From: Vibrio harveyi NBRC 15634 = ATCC 14126 = KCTC 12724
Lineage (GTDB): Bacteria > Pseudomonadota > Gammaproteobacteria > Enterobacterales > Vibrionaceae
Reading direction: 5' to 3'
Assembly: GCF_001591145.1 (NCBI RefSeq)
Contig: NZ_BCUF01000001.1
Span: 1 to 64,000 of the forward strand
DNA: 64,000 nt
The stretch's first letter is position 1; every line of letters starts with the position of its first letter. Below are positions 1 to 9,978 of this stretch, in pieces. Under the pieces are notes generated by a model that saw only the letters and a program-made list of their open reading frames with translations, had not been told where the DNA came from and searched no databases. The translations under genes and the position numbers were made by a program.

Positions 1-6
1 CTCTTT

Positions 7-36
7 AAAAAAGCCTCGCTTATGCGAGGCTTTTTT
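7..36. terminator. Bidirectional intrinsic terminator at window edge
   Basis: Seven-base-pair GC-rich stem GCCTCGC/GCGAGGC with a TTAT loop, preceded by six A and followed by six T, so it can work in both directions. It ends a gene that lies outside the window to the left. Confidence 0.85.
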
Positions 37-500
37 GTATCTGCTGCTTGGCTAAGATATTGTGTCTCTCTTGCGTATTTATCACCGCTTCTTCGCGCTA
101 GATTCTGCTTCAAGCGCCTGATCCTGAGCTATTTTCGCTAATACGCTTGTTTCGCTTAAATAGTCATCTTAAAGCTCCACCTTGCGCTTTCTCGAGCCTG
201 ATTGATTTACGATGGTAGAGAACCCCATCCAAGCATCGATAATAAAACTAATGTTTTATTATTGTTAATGTCGTGTTTTTGGTGTGTTAATTTATTCTAT
301 CCTTTTGTTTTTATTTCACTTTATTCTTAAAGCCTCTTTTCATTTTGAAATCCCAATCGCAGTTTTTGCAAGTACTTTAATTTAGTGTGGTTATATGTTG
401 AGCGATCCCACTAGGGAAGTGAATTTTAGTGCAATTTGTGATCTGAGTAGTGAATAAATAATCAATGTTAGAGATTATTTAAAAGCTTCCTTAAACAAAA
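37..500. other. Long AT-rich non-coding region before oadGAB
   Basis: About 460 bases without a supportable gene between the edge terminator and the oad promoter. The left half (about 40-235) is pyrimidine-rich and has scattered GCTT/CGCTT motifs. The right half is very AT-rich. I see no tRNA, no CRP-like palindrome and no repeat shared with the rest of the window. A regulatory region or a small RNA is possible but nothing specific supports either. Confidence 0.4.
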
Positions 501-528
501 TTGACAAAATTTAACCAATCGAGATAAT
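501..528 (+). promoter_or_regulatory. Sigma-70 promoter of oadGAB
   Basis: A perfect -35 hexamer TTGACA (501-506) is followed by a 16-base spacer and GATAAT (523-528), a 5/6 match to the -10 consensus. This predicts a start near 535 and a leader of about 60 bases before oadG. Seen by pattern only. Confidence 0.6.
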
Positions 529-595
529 CCATTGGTCGGGATTTGACGCTATTAAAGTCCTGCGCATTGTCAGGATGACAAAGAAAGGAAGCAAC

Positions 596-853
596 ATGAC
601 GAATATAGGAAGCCTGCTAGTAGATGCGGCCACCCTGATGCTAACAGGGATGGCGGTCGTATTTATTTTCCTCACCATTCTAGTTTATCTCGTTCGGCTA
701 ATGTCTAAATTGGTGCCAGAAGAAGTACCAGCGCCGATCGCAGCACCGAAAACAAATACCAACGTTCAATCAACCTCTTCAGCTGTTAGTCCACAAGTAG
801 TGGCGGCGATCTCGGCTGCGATTCATAAACATCGCGCCTCAGTCGCGAAGTAG
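596..853 (+). CDS. oadG: Oxaloacetate decarboxylase gamma subunit
   Basis: Small integral-membrane subunit (85 aa) of the Na+-pumping oxaloacetate decarboxylase. In the family it anchors and assembles the alpha subunit on the membrane-bound beta subunit and supplies zinc ligands. An N-terminal hydrophobic helix (about residues 12-37) is followed by a Pro/Ala-rich linker and a short soluble tail, the usual OadG layout. I chose the ATG at 596 because AGGA sits at good spacing before it; the in-frame ATG at 575 has no such signal. It is the first gene of oadGAB, 33 bases before oadA. The order G-A-B and the following genes make the identification firm although the sequence itself is poorly conserved. 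Confidence 0.9.
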   Translation: MTNIGSLLVDAATLMLTGMAVVFIFLTILVYLVRLMSKLVPEEVPAPIAAPKTNTNVQSTSSAVSPQVVAAISAAIHKHRASVAK

Positions 854-886
854 CCGAAAGATAGGATTAAAAAGGAGTTTAAGAGC

Positions 887-2680
887 ATGTCTAAACCACT
901 AGCTATCACTGATGTGGTCCTTCGTGACGCCCATCAATCCCTGTTTGCTACGCGTATGCGTATCGAAGATATGCTGCCTATCGCAGCTGAGTTAGATAAG
1001 GTTGGTTACTGGTCGTTAGAGACCTGGGGTGGCGCAACATTTGATGCGTGTATCCGTTTCTTGGGTGAAGACCCATGGGAGCGCCTACGCGAATTGAAAA
1101 AAGCAATGCCAAATACACCAATGCAAATGCTACTGCGTGGTCAAAACCTTTTAGGATACCGCCATTATGCCGATGACGTAGTAGAGAAGTTTGTTGAGCG
1201 TGCGCACGTGAATGGTATGGATGTATTCCGTATCTTTGATGCAATGAATGACGTACGTAACTTCCAAAAAGCGGTGAAAGCCACTGTTGATGTTGGTGCA
1301 CATGCGCAAGGAACATTGTCTTATACCACGAGCCCAGTGCATAACGCAGACACATGGGTTGACCTTGCTAAACGTCTTGAAGACTTAGGTTGTCACTCTC
1401 TTTGTATTAAAGATATGTCTGGTCTGCTTAAACCTTATGAAGCGGAAGAGCTGATCACACGCATCAAAGCATCTTGTGATGTGCCACTAGCGCTTCACTG
1501 TCATGCAACGACCGGTCTATCTACTGCTACTGCCGTGAAAGCTGTAGAAGCGGGTATCGATATTCTTGATACTGCGATTTCTTCGATGAGTTGTACATAC
1601 GGTCATACGCCTACTGAGACCGTGGTTGCGATGCTGCAAGGCACTGAGCGCGATACCAATCTGAAACTAGACCAAATCGAGCCTATCGCGGCTTACTTTC
1701 GTGAAGTACGTAAAAAATACGCGAAGTGGGAAGGTCAGCTAAAAGGTGTGGATTCACGCATTCTAATCGCCCAAGTTCCAGGGGGCATGCTGACCAACAT
1801 GGAAGGTCAGTTAAAAGAGCAAGGCGCTGCGGACCGAATTGATGAAGTATTGGAAGAGATCCCACGTGTACGTGAAGATCTTGGCTTTATTCCACTGGTC
1901 ACGCCGACATCTCAGATTGTTGGTACTCAAGCGGTAATCAACGTTCTGACAGGTGAGCGCTACAAGAGCATCACCAAAGAAACGGCAGGTGTTTTAAAAG
2001 GTGAATACGGTGCCGCTCCTGCGCCAGTTAATGCTGAGTTACAAGCGAAAGTACTTGATGGTAAAGAGGCAATTACCTGTCGTCCAGCGGACTTGCTTGA
2101 AGCGGAAATGGAAACCCTAACTGTTGATTTGATGGAGAAAGCGCAATCTGAAGGCATTAAGCTTGCGAGCGAACGTGTCGATGACGTATTAACTTACGCG
2201 TTATTCCCTCAAGTTGGTCTGAAATTCCTGAAAAACCGTGGCAACCCAGATGCGTTTGAGCCAGCACCAACGTTAGAAGCTGCGAAACCTGCCGCTGCAC
2301 AAGTAACACAGGCTACGGCTGGTGGTGTTGAAACATACAGCGTGCGAGTTGATGGGCAAGTTTATGAAGTTGAAGTAGGTCCACAGGGGCAATTAACATC
2401 GGTAACGCCAAGTGGGGCAGCCGCACCGGTTCAACCTGCAGCGCCAAATGCTCCTGTTAATAGTGCTGCTGAAGCGGTTCCTGCACCTCTTGCTGGTAAC
2501 ATCTTTAAAGTGAATGTTCAGCCTGGTGCTGAAGTAGCGGAAGGTGACGTTCTACTCATCCTAGAAGCTATGAAGATGGAAACAGAAGTTCGTGCTGCGC
2601 GCGGTGGGGTGGTTCAAGAACTGAACGTGAAAGAAGGTGATGCCGTTACTGTTGGTTCACCACTGCTGAGTCTGGCGTAA
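887..2680 (+). CDS. oadA: Oxaloacetate decarboxylase alpha subunit (biotin carrier)
   Basis: Cytoplasmic catalytic subunit (597 aa) that moves the carboxyl group of oxaloacetate onto biotin. The N-terminal carboxyltransferase TIM barrel starts with RDAHQS (residues 13-18), the metal-site signature shared with pyruvate carboxylase. A conserved PYC_OADA domain fills the middle, then a Pro/Ala-rich hinge (about 455-520), then a C-terminal biotinyl domain with EAMKMETE, in which Lys563 is the biotin attachment site. AAGGAG lies just upstream of the ATG. The carboxybiotin is decarboxylated by OadB with export of Na+, so the operon turns oxaloacetate decarboxylation into a sodium gradient, which fits a marine bacterium with a sodium economy. 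Whether it serves citrate fermentation or general oxaloacetate turnover here is unknown: no citrate lyase genes are in the window. Confidence 0.97.
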   Translation: MSKPLAITDVVLRDAHQSLFATRMRIEDMLPIAAELDKVGYWSLETWGGATFDACIRFLGEDPWERLRELKKAMPNTPMQMLLRGQNLLGYRHYADDVVEKFVERAHVNGMDVFRIFDAMNDVRNFQKAVKATVDVGAHAQGTLSYTTSPVHNADTWVDLAKRLEDLGCHSLCIKDMSGLLKPYEAEELITRIKASCDVPLALHCHATTGLSTATAVKAVEAGIDILDTAISSMSCTYGHTPTETVVAMLQGTERDTNLKLDQIEPIAAYFREVRKKYAKWEGQLKGVDSRILIAQVPGGMLTNMEGQLKEQGAADRIDEVLEEIPRVREDLGFIPLVTPTSQIVGTQAVINVLTGERYKSITKETAGVLKGEYGAAPAPVNAELQAKVLDGKEAITCRPADLLEAEMETLTVDLMEKAQSEGIKLASERVDDVLTYALFPQVGLKFLKNRGNPDAFEPAPTLEAAKPAAAQVTQATAGGVETYSVRVDGQVYEVEVGPQGQLTSVTPSGAAAPVQPAAPNAPVNSAAEAVPAPLAGNIFKVNVQPGAEVAEGDVLLILEAMKMETEVRAARGGVVQELNVKEGDAVTVGSPLLSLA

Positions 2681-2689
2681 GGGAGTATC

Positions 2690-3820
2690 ATGGACGGATT
2701 GATGACCTTATGGTCAGAAACAGGGATCGCTAACTTTGAGTTCGGCCAAATCTGTATGATGCTGGTTGGTTGCACGTTGCTGTTTTTGGCGATCAAAAAA
2801 GGCTTTGAACCCTTACTGTTATTACCTATTGGTTTTGGTGCCATTTTAGCGAACATTCCCAATGCGGGCTTTACCGATCCAGGTGGTTTGCTCTACTACG
2901 TTTATTACATTGGTATCGAATCGGGCGTGTTCCCGCTGCTGATCTTCATGGGCGTGGGGGCGATGACTGATTTTGGTGCTTTGATTGCAAACCCAAAAAC
3001 CTTGTGGCTAGGTGCTGCGGCGCAGTTTGGTATTTTCGCGACGCTGTTTGGGGCGATTCTGCTTAACTATGTTCCGGGTATGGAATTCTCCATGGCGGAT
3101 GCGTCGTCTATCGCGATTATCGGTGGTGCGGATGGTCCAACGGCGATCTTCTTGGCGAGTAAGCTCTCTCCAGACTTGTTAGGTGCGATTGCCGTGGCGG
3201 CATACAGCTACATGGCACTGGTGCCGATCATTCAGCCGCCGATCATGAAAGCCCTAACCACGAAGGAAGAACGCCAGATCAAGATGGCCCAGCTGCGTCA
3301 CGTTGGTAAGTGGGAGAAAGTAATCTTCCCGCTTGCTGTGTTACTGATGACGATTTTGTTCTTACCTTCCGCGACACCGTTGGTTGGTATGTTCTGTCTG
3401 GGTAACTTGATGCGTGAAGCTGGCGTGGTGGATCGTTTATCGAAAACCGCTCAGAACGAGCTGATCAATATCGTAACGATCTTCTTAGGTCTTGGTGTGG
3501 GCTCTAAGCTGCAAGCTGAGCAGTTCTTGAATCTAGAAACGCTAGGTATCTTGGGACTCGGTGCAGTCGCATTCAGTATCGGTACTGGGGCAGGTGTTTT
3601 GATGGCGAAGCTTCTCAATAAGTTCTCGAAAGAAGACATCAACCCACTTATCGGTGCTGCAGGCGTTTCTGCAGTACCAATGGCAGCGCGTGTTGTGAAC
3701 AAGGTCGGTTTGGAAGCAAACCCACAAAATTTCTTGCTGATGCACGCAATGGGACCAAACGTAGCCGGTGTTCTTGGATCGGCGGTTGCCGCTGGTATCT
3801 TACTGGCACTGGTGGGGTAG
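2690..3820 (+). CDS. oadB: Oxaloacetate decarboxylase beta subunit, Na+ pump
   Basis: Polytopic inner-membrane subunit (376 aa) that decarboxylates carboxybiotin and exports Na+. The sequence is hydrophobic almost throughout. It carries the family's [10 protein letters not shown] motif (about residues 145-154), whose Asp is known in the Klebsiella enzyme to be essential for coupling, and a conserved Asn/Gly-rich C-terminal segment. GGGAG lies seven bases before the ATG, and the gene begins nine bases after the oadA stop, so the two are clearly co-transcribed. An intrinsic terminator follows at 3921-3948. Confidence 0.96.
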   Translation: MDGLMTLWSETGIANFEFGQICMMLVGCTLLFLAIKKGFEPLLLLPIGFGAILANIPNAGFTDPGGLLYYVYYIGIESGVFPLLIFMGVGAMTDFGALIANPKTLWLGAAAQFGIFATLFGAILLNYVPGMEFSMADASSIAIIGGADGPTAIFLASKLSPDLLGAIAVAAYSYMALVPIIQPPIMKALTTKEERQIKMAQLRHVGKWEKVIFPLAVLLMTILFLPSATPLVGMFCLGNLMREAGVVDRLSKTAQNELINIVTIFLGLGVGSKLQAEQFLNLETLGILGLGAVAFSIGTGAGVLMAKLLNKFSKEDINPLIGAAGVSAVPMAARVVNKVGLEANPQNFLLMHAMGPNVAGVLGSAVAAGILLALVG

Positions 3821-3920
3821 TACACCATCTTGAGTTGTTTGTTGGAAAATTGGTGAAATAGAATTATCTACCAATTTACAAATTGACGATTAACTTCGGT
3901 AAACAAAATGGTTTATAGTC

Positions 3921-3948
3921 AAAGGGATGCTCTTGCATCCCTTTTTGT
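3921..3948 (+). terminator. Terminator after oadB
   Basis: AAAGGGATGC / GCATCCCTTT stem with a TCTT loop and a T-run. Only about 20 bases separate it from the start codon of the next gene in the same direction (see findings). Confidence 0.85.
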
Positions 3949-3968
3949 TTTCTCTCAGGGAATGGGTT

Positions 3969-4919
3969 ATGGAACACAAACAGATCGCTATTACCGAATT
4001 CGGCAACGCAGAAGTTCTTGCAATTCAAACCACCTCAACACCAACCCCACAAACAGGGGAAGTCTTAGTTAAAGTGGCATACTCTGGCGTTAACCCTATT
4101 GATGTCAAAACGCGAGCGGGGCTTGGTTGGGCTGCGGCACAAAACAAAGACAACTTACCTTGGGTACCCGGTTATGATATTTCGGGGAAAGTCGTTTCAT
4201 GTGGCGAAGATACCTCTCGTTTTCAAGAGGGGGATGAGGTAGCTGGCTTTATCGGTTTCCCTATTCGAGGAGGCGGTTACAGCCAATACGTTTGTGTTCC
4301 TGAATCTGAATTAAGTTACGTTCCCAATTCGGTCGCCTTAGAGGCAGCGGCAGTATTGCCACTTGCAGGTCAAACTGCGGCTCAAGCGCTGAGTAAAGCT
4401 AATGTGACTGAAGGTGACCGTGTATTGATACTTGCCGGAGCGGGTGGTGTTGGTCACTTAGCCGTGCAAATTGCAGTTGCGACCAAAGCAGAAGTGTTTA
4501 CCACCTGTAGTGAACGAAATTTGGACTACCTCGCTACTTTAGGTGCACACGCAGTGAACTATCAATTTGCACCAGTGTCAGAACGTGTTGAAGATGTGGA
4601 TGTTTTGATTGATCTTGTTGGTGGCGATGCCGCTTTAGACGCACTCAAATGCCTGACAGATAATGCTCGAGTCATTACTGTTCCAACGATTACTGCAGAA
4701 CTGATTTGTGAAAAAGCCAAGTTACTTGGTTTTGAAGCCAGCGGCATGTTAGTCGAACCTGACCGTGAACAACTTGACACTTTGTTGTACATGGTTGGCG
4801 TTGGGCTGTTAAAAACTGAAGTACAACACGTCTATCCGATGACCGATGTTATTGAAGCTCACAAACAAGTCGAATCGGGGCGGACGCGAGGCAAGATCTT
4901 GCTTGATATGACATGTTAG
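3969..4919 (+). CDS. MDR-family NADPH:quinone oxidoreductase-like protein
   Basis: 316-aa member of the medium-chain dehydrogenase/reductase superfamily. An N-terminal GroES-like fold (GEVLVKVAYSGVNPIDVK) is followed by a Rossmann fold with the nucleotide loop GAGGVGHLAV (about residues 157-166). I see neither the zinc ligands of alcohol dehydrogenases nor the four-Cys structural zinc loop, so a quinone oxidoreductase (Qor-like) or enoyl-reductase activity is more likely; the substrate cannot be told. The ATG at 3969 has AGGGA upstream; a start 42 bases earlier would put the terminator T-run inside the coding frame. The stop overlaps the next gene by seven bases, so the two are coupled. Confidence 0.8.
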   Translation: MEHKQIAITEFGNAEVLAIQTTSTPTPQTGEVLVKVAYSGVNPIDVKTRAGLGWAAAQNKDNLPWVPGYDISGKVVSCGEDTSRFQEGDEVAGFIGFPIRGGGYSQYVCVPESELSYVPNSVALEAAAVLPLAGQTAAQALSKANVTEGDRVLILAGAGGVGHLAVQIAVATKAEVFTTCSERNLDYLATLGAHAVNYQFAPVSERVEDVDVLIDLVGGDAALDALKCLTDNARVITVPTITAELICEKAKLLGFEASGMLVEPDREQLDTLLYMVGVGLLKTEVQHVYPMTDVIEAHKQVESGRTRGKILLDMTC

Positions 4920-5374
4920 AGGCATTTAATGCTGCCTTTGAAAACTTAGCTTTATGGTTTTCTGACTCCGCATTGTGGGTGCTATTCATTACTGGTTTTC
5001 TTAGTGCCACTCTATTGCCAGGTGGCTCTGAAGCTGGATTGATTGCCACCTTATCGTTAAACCAATACTCGGTTTCTTCCATCATTATTGTTGCCACCAT
5101 TGGTAATACCTTGGGCGGTCTCACCAACTATTGGTTGGGTTTGTGGATTCCAAATAGAACTCAGGATGAGAAGCATGGGCATACCGCATTGAAGTGGCTG
5201 TCCAAATACGGGTATTGGGGATTGTTTTTTAGTTGGTTGCCAGTGATTGGCGACCCGCTATGTTTAGCGGCAGGATGGTTAAGGATGAAATTTCTGCCGT
5301 GTTTGGTTCTTATATTTTTAGGCAAAGCCGCAAGGTATAGCTTGTTGGCCGCCATCTATCTCGGTTTATTTTAA
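4913..5374 (+). CDS. DedA/YqaA-family inner-membrane protein
   Basis: 153-aa polytopic protein of the SNARE-associated (DedA, VTT) family, most like E. coli YqaA. DedA relatives are membrane proteins linked to proton-motive-force maintenance and lipid flipping. Visible features are the TLLPGGSEA motif at about residues 34-42, the GNTLGG turn, and the C-terminal LGKAARYSLLAA segment typical of the family, with hydrophobic helices on both sides. It overlaps the preceding oxidoreductase gene by seven bases and is followed nine bases later by the M16 protease, so the three probably form one transcription unit. The precise role is unknown. Confidence 0.8.
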   Translation: MLEAFNAAFENLALWFSDSALWVLFITGFLSATLLPGGSEAGLIATLSLNQYSVSSIIIVATIGNTLGGLTNYWLGLWIPNRTQDEKHGHTALKWLSKYGYWGLFFSWLPVIGDPLCLAAGWLRMKFLPCLVLIFLGKAARYSLLAAIYLGLF

Positions 5375-5383
5375 GGAAAGCGC

Positions 5384-8227
5384 ATGAGAATGTTTTGGGT
5401 TAGCGCGTGTTCACTATTAGTGATCACGGGCTGTGCATCAAACTCCCCTGTATCATCATTGCCTGATGGAGTTACTTTCGTAGAGCAATCAAAAGCGGAA
5501 GAAGGCAAAGTGAAAATTCCATACCAGAAGTATCAGTTGGACAATGGTTTGACGGTCATTCTGGCACCTGAAGCGTCGGATCCACTTGTACACGTTGATG
5601 TCACATATCACGTTGGTTCGGCACGTGAAGAAATTGGCAAATCTGGTTTTGCTCACTTCTTCGAGCATATGATGTTCCAAGGTTCTGAGAACGTTGGTGA
5701 CCAAGAGCACTTTAAGATCATTACAGAAGCTGGCGGTACACTAAACGGCACGACTAACCGTGACCGCACGAACTACTTTGAAACTGTTCCTGCTAATCAG
5801 TTAGAAAAAATGTTGTGGCTTGAGTCAGACCGCATGGGCTTTTTGCTCGATGCCGTCTCACAGCATAAGTTTGAAATTCAACGCTCAACAGTTAAAAACG
5901 AACGCGCGCAGCGTTATGACAACCGTCCTTATGGTTTGATTTGGGAACGCATGGCAGAGGCGCTGTACCCAGAAGGTCATCCATACTCGTGGCAAACGAT
6001 CGGTTACGTTGAAGATCTTGACCGCGTTGATGTGAACGATCTGAAAGCCTTCTTCCTACGTTGGTATGGTCCAAACAACGCAGTACTAACCATTGGTGGT
6101 GATATCGATGTTGAGCAAACATTAGCGTGGGTGAATAAGTACTTTGGTTCAATCCCTCGCGGACCTGAAGTGGAAAATGCACCTAAGCAGCCTGCAAAGC
6201 TAGCAGAAAGCAAGTTCATCACCTTAGAAGATCGTATCCAGCAACCAATGGTTATGGTGGCATGGCCGACAACCTACAATGGCGAAGCCACTCAAGCGTC
6301 ACTTGATACTCTATCAAGCGTGTTAGGTAGTGGTACTAACAGCGTGCTTTACCAAGACCTAGTAAAAACACAAAAAGCAGTAGATGCAGGTTCTTTCCAT
6401 GACTGTGCTGAGCTTTCTTGTAATTTTTACGTCTACGCGATGGGTGATTCTGGTGATAAAGGCGACCTCACCAAGCTATATGATGAGCTGATGACATCGT
6501 TGGGTAAGTTTGCGAAGGACGGGGTGACGAAAGATCGTTTGGAGCAACTTAAAGGTCAATCTGAAGCCGATGCGATTTTCGCTTTAGAAAGTGTGAAAGG
6601 TAAAGTGACACAGCTAGCGTCGAATCAAACTTTCTTCGGCAAGCCAGATTTGATTGAGGAACAGCTTGAGCAACTTCGTGCTGTAACGCCTGAGTCGGTA
6701 GAAAAAGCATACAGTGATTTTATTCAAGGTAAGAACAAGGTTACCTTGAGTGTTGTGCCAAAAGGTAAAACAGAGCTTGCTGTGAAACCAGCGACATTCG
6801 TGACACCAAAACGCACTCTTCCTAAGTATGAAAAAATCTCAGACGATCAATTGGCTTACCGCCGAGCAACTGACAACTTTGACCGTTCTGTTCAACCGCC
6901 AGTGGGTGAGCCTGTTGAGGCAACCATGCCGAAGTTGTATGACATCCACTTCAACAATGGTTCTGAGTTGTTGGGTACAGTAAGCAGTGAAACACCAACC
7001 GTCACCATGCAGTTTAGTTTACCTGCTGGAACACGTTTCGTTGAAGCTGGTAAGGAAGGTTTGGCTCAACTGACTGCCGCTATGCTGCAAGAAGGAACAA
7101 CCAAACGTTCAGTAGAAGAGATTCAAGCTGAACTTGATAAGTTGGGTAGTGTTATTTCTGTCGATGCGACAGGTTACACAACAGACATTAGTGTTTCCGC
7201 CCTGAAGAAAAACCTAGCGCCAACACTTAAGATTGTCGAAGAGATGTTGTTGTCTCCGGCATTTAAGCAAGAAGACTTTGACCGAGTTAAGACGCAAGCG
7301 TTAGAAGGCTTGGTGTATGAGCATCAAAAACCTAGTTGGATGGCGTCGCAAGCTAGCCGTCAAGTATTGTACGGAGATTCTATTTTTGCTCGTCCAAAAG
7401 ATGGCACCAAAGCGGGGCTCCAAGCTCTGACTCTCGATGACGTGCGTGATTTCTATGCGAAGCACTACACACCTCAAAGTGCGCAAATTATTGCGGTTGG
7501 TGATATCAGCAAAGCTGACGTTGAGAAACAATTGTCGTTTTGGGCAAATTGGGAAGATGAAGCGGCACCTTTGTATGCCCCTCAAGCCATTGCTCCGCTA
7601 GGTCCACAAAAAGTTCATTTGGTTGATAAGCCAGGAGCTCCGCAAAGTGTGGTCATGATGGTCCGTCAAGGCATGCCTTATGATGCGACGGGAGATTTCT
7701 ATCTGGGTCAGTTAGCAAACTTCAACTTAGCCGGTAACTTTAACAGTCGTATCAACCAAAACCTTCGTGAAGACAAAGGCTACACTTATGGTGCCTATGG
7801 CTATTTCTCTGGAAATGTAGAAACGGGTTCTGTTGTATTTACAGCGCAAGTGCGTGCGGACTCGACCATTGCCTCTATTGTAGAAATGGAGAATGAGTTG
7901 AATGAGTTCTCACAATCGGGCATGACTGAAGATGAATTGAAATTTATGCGCCAAGCAGTCGGTCAAAAAGATGCACTGAAATATGAGACGCCTACACAGA
8001 AAAGCAAACTCATCAGTGATATTTTGAAATACAACTTAGACAAAGACTACTTACAGCAACGAAACGCTATTGTTGAGACTGTCGACAAACAGACTCTCAA
8101 CGCTCTAGCACAGAAATGGTTCGACCCGAATGACTACCAGATAGTTGTTGTCGGGGACGCGAAATCCCTTCGCCCTCAACTAGAAAAGTTAGGGAAAGAC
8201 GTGGAAGAGCTTGAAATCATTCGATAG
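5384..8227 (+). CDS. M16-family zinc metalloprotease, lipoprotein
   Basis: 947-aa pitrilysin-type protease. The N-terminus is a lipoprotein signal with lipobox LVITGC (Cys17), so it should be membrane-anchored facing the periplasm. The first M16 half carries the inverted zinc motif HFFEH (His91, Glu94, His95), followed by the helix with the third ligand glutamate. The second half (from about residue 510) has the same fold but lacks HxxEH, the usual inactive partner domain that forms the substrate chamber. NLREDKGYTYGAYGYF near residue 800 is the conserved Arg/Tyr motif of the second half. Such proteins degrade peptides; the substrate here is unknown. A hairpin terminator follows at 8239. Confidence 0.9.
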   Translation: MRMFWVSACSLLVITGCASNSPVSSLPDGVTFVEQSKAEEGKVKIPYQKYQLDNGLTVILAPEASDPLVHVDVTYHVGSAREEIGKSGFAHFFEHMMFQGSENVGDQEHFKIITEAGGTLNGTTNRDRTNYFETVPANQLEKMLWLESDRMGFLLDAVSQHKFEIQRSTVKNERAQRYDNRPYGLIWERMAEALYPEGHPYSWQTIGYVEDLDRVDVNDLKAFFLRWYGPNNAVLTIGGDIDVEQTLAWVNKYFGSIPRGPEVENAPKQPAKLAESKFITLEDRIQQPMVMVAWPTTYNGEATQASLDTLSSVLGSGTNSVLYQDLVKTQKAVDAGSFHDCAELSCNFYVYAMGDSGDKGDLTKLYDELMTSLGKFAKDGVTKDRLEQLKGQSEADAIFALESVKGKVTQLASNQTFFGKPDLIEEQLEQLRAVTPESVEKAYSDFIQGKNKVTLSVVPKGKTELAVKPATFVTPKRTLPKYEKISDDQLAYRRATDNFDRSVQPPVGEPVEATMPKLYDIHFNNGSELLGTVSSETPTVTMQFSLPAGTRFVEAGKEGLAQLTAAMLQEGTTKRSVEEIQAELDKLGSVISVDATGYTTDISVSALKKNLAPTLKIVEEMLLSPAFKQEDFDRVKTQALEGLVYEHQKPSWMASQASRQVLYGDSIFARPKDGTKAGLQALTLDDVRDFYAKHYTPQSAQIIAVGDISKADVEKQLSFWANWEDEAAPLYAPQAIAPLGPQKVHLVDKPGAPQSVVMMVRQGMPYDATGDFYLGQLANFNLAGNFNSRINQNLREDKGYTYGAYGYFSGNVETGSVVFTAQVRADSTIASIVEMENELNEFSQSGMTEDELKFMRQAVGQKDALKYETPTQKSKLISDILKYNLDKDYLQQRNAIVETVDKQTLNALAQKWFDPNDYQIVVVGDAKSLRPQLEKLGKDVEELEIIR

Positions 8228-8238
8228 AGTACACATTT

Positions 8239-8268
8239 AATAGCGGAGAGGAGACTCTCCGCTATTCG
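8239..8268 (+). terminator. Hairpin after M16 protease gene
   Basis: Perfect 12-bp stem AATAGCGGAGAG/CTCTCCGCTATT with a GAGA (GNRA) tetraloop. The downstream U-tract is weak (CGTTTCT), so termination may be partial. Confidence 0.65.
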
Positions 8269-8275
8269 TTTCTAA

Positions 8276-8311
8276 CTAGATAAATGACTTTTTGATGGGT
8301 TATTTATCTAG
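8276..8311. repeat. Perfect 10-bp inverted repeat before gshA
   Basis: CTAGATAAAT (8276-8285) and ATTTATCTAG (8302-8311) are exact inverted repeats separated by 16 bases, about 80 bases before gshA. It could be an operator or a hairpin in the leader. No known site is recognised. Confidence 0.5.
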
Positions 8312-8390
8312 ATGGATTATATATCAACAACTTAGCTTTCACTTGCCACGCTTGGCGAGTGTCCTGCTCCCAATATAAGCGAACCTCATT

Positions 8391-9959
8391 TTGACTGATT
8401 TTGCTGCGCGACTAAAACAAGTTGCATCAAACCCAGAAGTATTTAAGCAGTTTGGACGCGGTGTTGAGCGAGAAACTTTGCGCTATCGTCAGGATGGACA
8501 CCTAGCAACAACACCTCATCCCGAGGGTTTGGGCTCAGCGTTCACAAACAAATGGATTACGACCGACTTTTCAGAATCTCTGCTGGAGTTCATTACTCCT
8601 GTATCGCACGAGATCCCTGAATTAATGGGGCAGTTGAAAGATATCCATCACTTCACTCAAACCAAAATGGGTGAAGAGAAAATGTGGCCACTTTCAATGC
8701 CATGTTACGTGGGCTCGGAGGATGATATTCAGCTGGCACAATATGGCTCATCGAACTCAGCTAAAATGAAAACGCTTTACCGTGAAGGTCTAAAACGCCG
8801 CTACGGTAGCCTGATGCAAATTATCTCGGGCGTGCATTTTAACTTCTCTTTTCCTGAATCATTCTGGGACGCTTTGCATGGTGAACAAGATGAAGAAGCA
8901 CGCCAAGAAACGAAATCTGCTGCGTACTTTGCGCTGATTCGTAACTACTACCGTTTTGGCTGGATGATTCCGTACTTCTTTGGGGCGTCACCAGCACTTT
9001 GTGGTTCATTCATTCAAGGTCGTGAAACTGACCTACCATTTGAGAAAGTTGGCGGCACTCTATACTTGCCTAAAGCGACGTCGCTGCGCCTAAGTGATCT
9101 CGGTTACACCAACAGCGCACAAAGCGTACTTAAGATTGGCTTTAACTCTATCGAGCAGTATCTTGATGGTCTAGACGATGCAATTCGTCACCCATCGGAA
9201 GAGTTTGCTCAGATTGGGGTAAAAGTGGATGGTCAATACCGTCAACTTAACTCGAACATTCTGCAAATTGAAAACGAACTGTACGCGCCAATTCGTCCTA
9301 AACGTGTAACTAAGAGTGGTGAAAAACCTTCTGAAGCGCTTAAACGTGGCGGTGTAGAGTACATTGAAGTTCGTTCGCTAGACGTGAACCCGTTCAGCGC
9401 CGTTGGTGTGAGTGAAGAGCAGGTTCGCTTCCTTGATCTATTCCTTACTTGGGCGGCACTTTCAGATTCTGACCCAATGGACAACTGTGAGCTTGAATGC
9501 TGGCGTGACAACTGGAACAAGGTCATTGTGTCTGGTCGTGAGAAAGGTTTGATGCTACAAATCGGTTGCCAAGGTGAGCGCCTGTCTCTACAAGACTGGG
9601 CACATCGTGTGTTTGCTGACCTTCGTCAGATTGCGGTTGAAATGGACTCGGTTGCTGGTGGAAATGCGTACCAAGCAGTTTGTGACAAACTTGAGTCTTG
9701 GATTGATGAGCCAGAGCTAACCATTTCTGGTCAGTTGCTTGAGCTGACAAAAGAGCATGGTGGTTTAGGTAAAGTGGGTTGTGCGCTTGGCATGAAATTC
9801 CGCGAAGAAAACCTAGCACACAACTATGAACAATATTCAGCCGATGCAATGGAAACGGAAGTTGCAACATCGGTAGAGAAACAAAAACAAGCAGAGCAAA
9901 GCGATACTCTATCGTTCGATGATTTCCTAGAAGATTACTTTGCTTACTTAAAACAATAA
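8391..9959 (+). CDS. gshA: Glutamate-cysteine ligase
   Basis: 522-aa proteobacterial-type gamma-glutamylcysteine synthetase, the first and rate-limiting enzyme of glutathione synthesis (ATP + Glu + Cys to gamma-Glu-Cys). It is colinear with E. coli GshA (518 aa). The N-terminus [11 protein letters not shown] contains the acidic metal/ATP-site residues, and [21 protein letters not shown] and [10 protein letters not shown] are the conserved active-site blocks. The start is a TTG at 8391 with a weak Shine-Dalgarno; no in-frame ATG lies upstream and the conserved protein begins here. The next gene, luxS two genes on, is the usual Vibrio neighbourhood. Confidence 0.96.
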   Translation: MTDFAARLKQVASNPEVFKQFGRGVERETLRYRQDGHLATTPHPEGLGSAFTNKWITTDFSESLLEFITPVSHEIPELMGQLKDIHHFTQTKMGEEKMWPLSMPCYVGSEDDIQLAQYGSSNSAKMKTLYREGLKRRYGSLMQIISGVHFNFSFPESFWDALHGEQDEEARQETKSAAYFALIRNYYRFGWMIPYFFGASPALCGSFIQGRETDLPFEKVGGTLYLPKATSLRLSDLGYTNSAQSVLKIGFNSIEQYLDGLDDAIRHPSEEFAQIGVKVDGQYRQLNSNILQIENELYAPIRPKRVTKSGEKPSEALKRGGVEYIEVRSLDVNPFSAVGVSEEQVRFLDLFLTWAALSDSDPMDNCELECWRDNWNKVIVSGREKGLMLQIGCQGERLSLQDWAHRVFADLRQIAVEMDSVAGGNAYQAVCDKLESWIDEPELTISGQLLELTKEHGGLGKVGCALGMKFREENLAHNYEQYSADAMETEVATSVEKQKQAEQSDTLSFDDFLEDYFAYLKQ

Positions 9960-9978
9960 CCAGCAGTAAGGGCAGGGA

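Noticed and set aside
978..1355. 125-codon minus-strand frame inside oadA
   Set aside because: Shadow of a strongly conserved gene with biased codons; no homology to any family I know and no ribosome-binding site.
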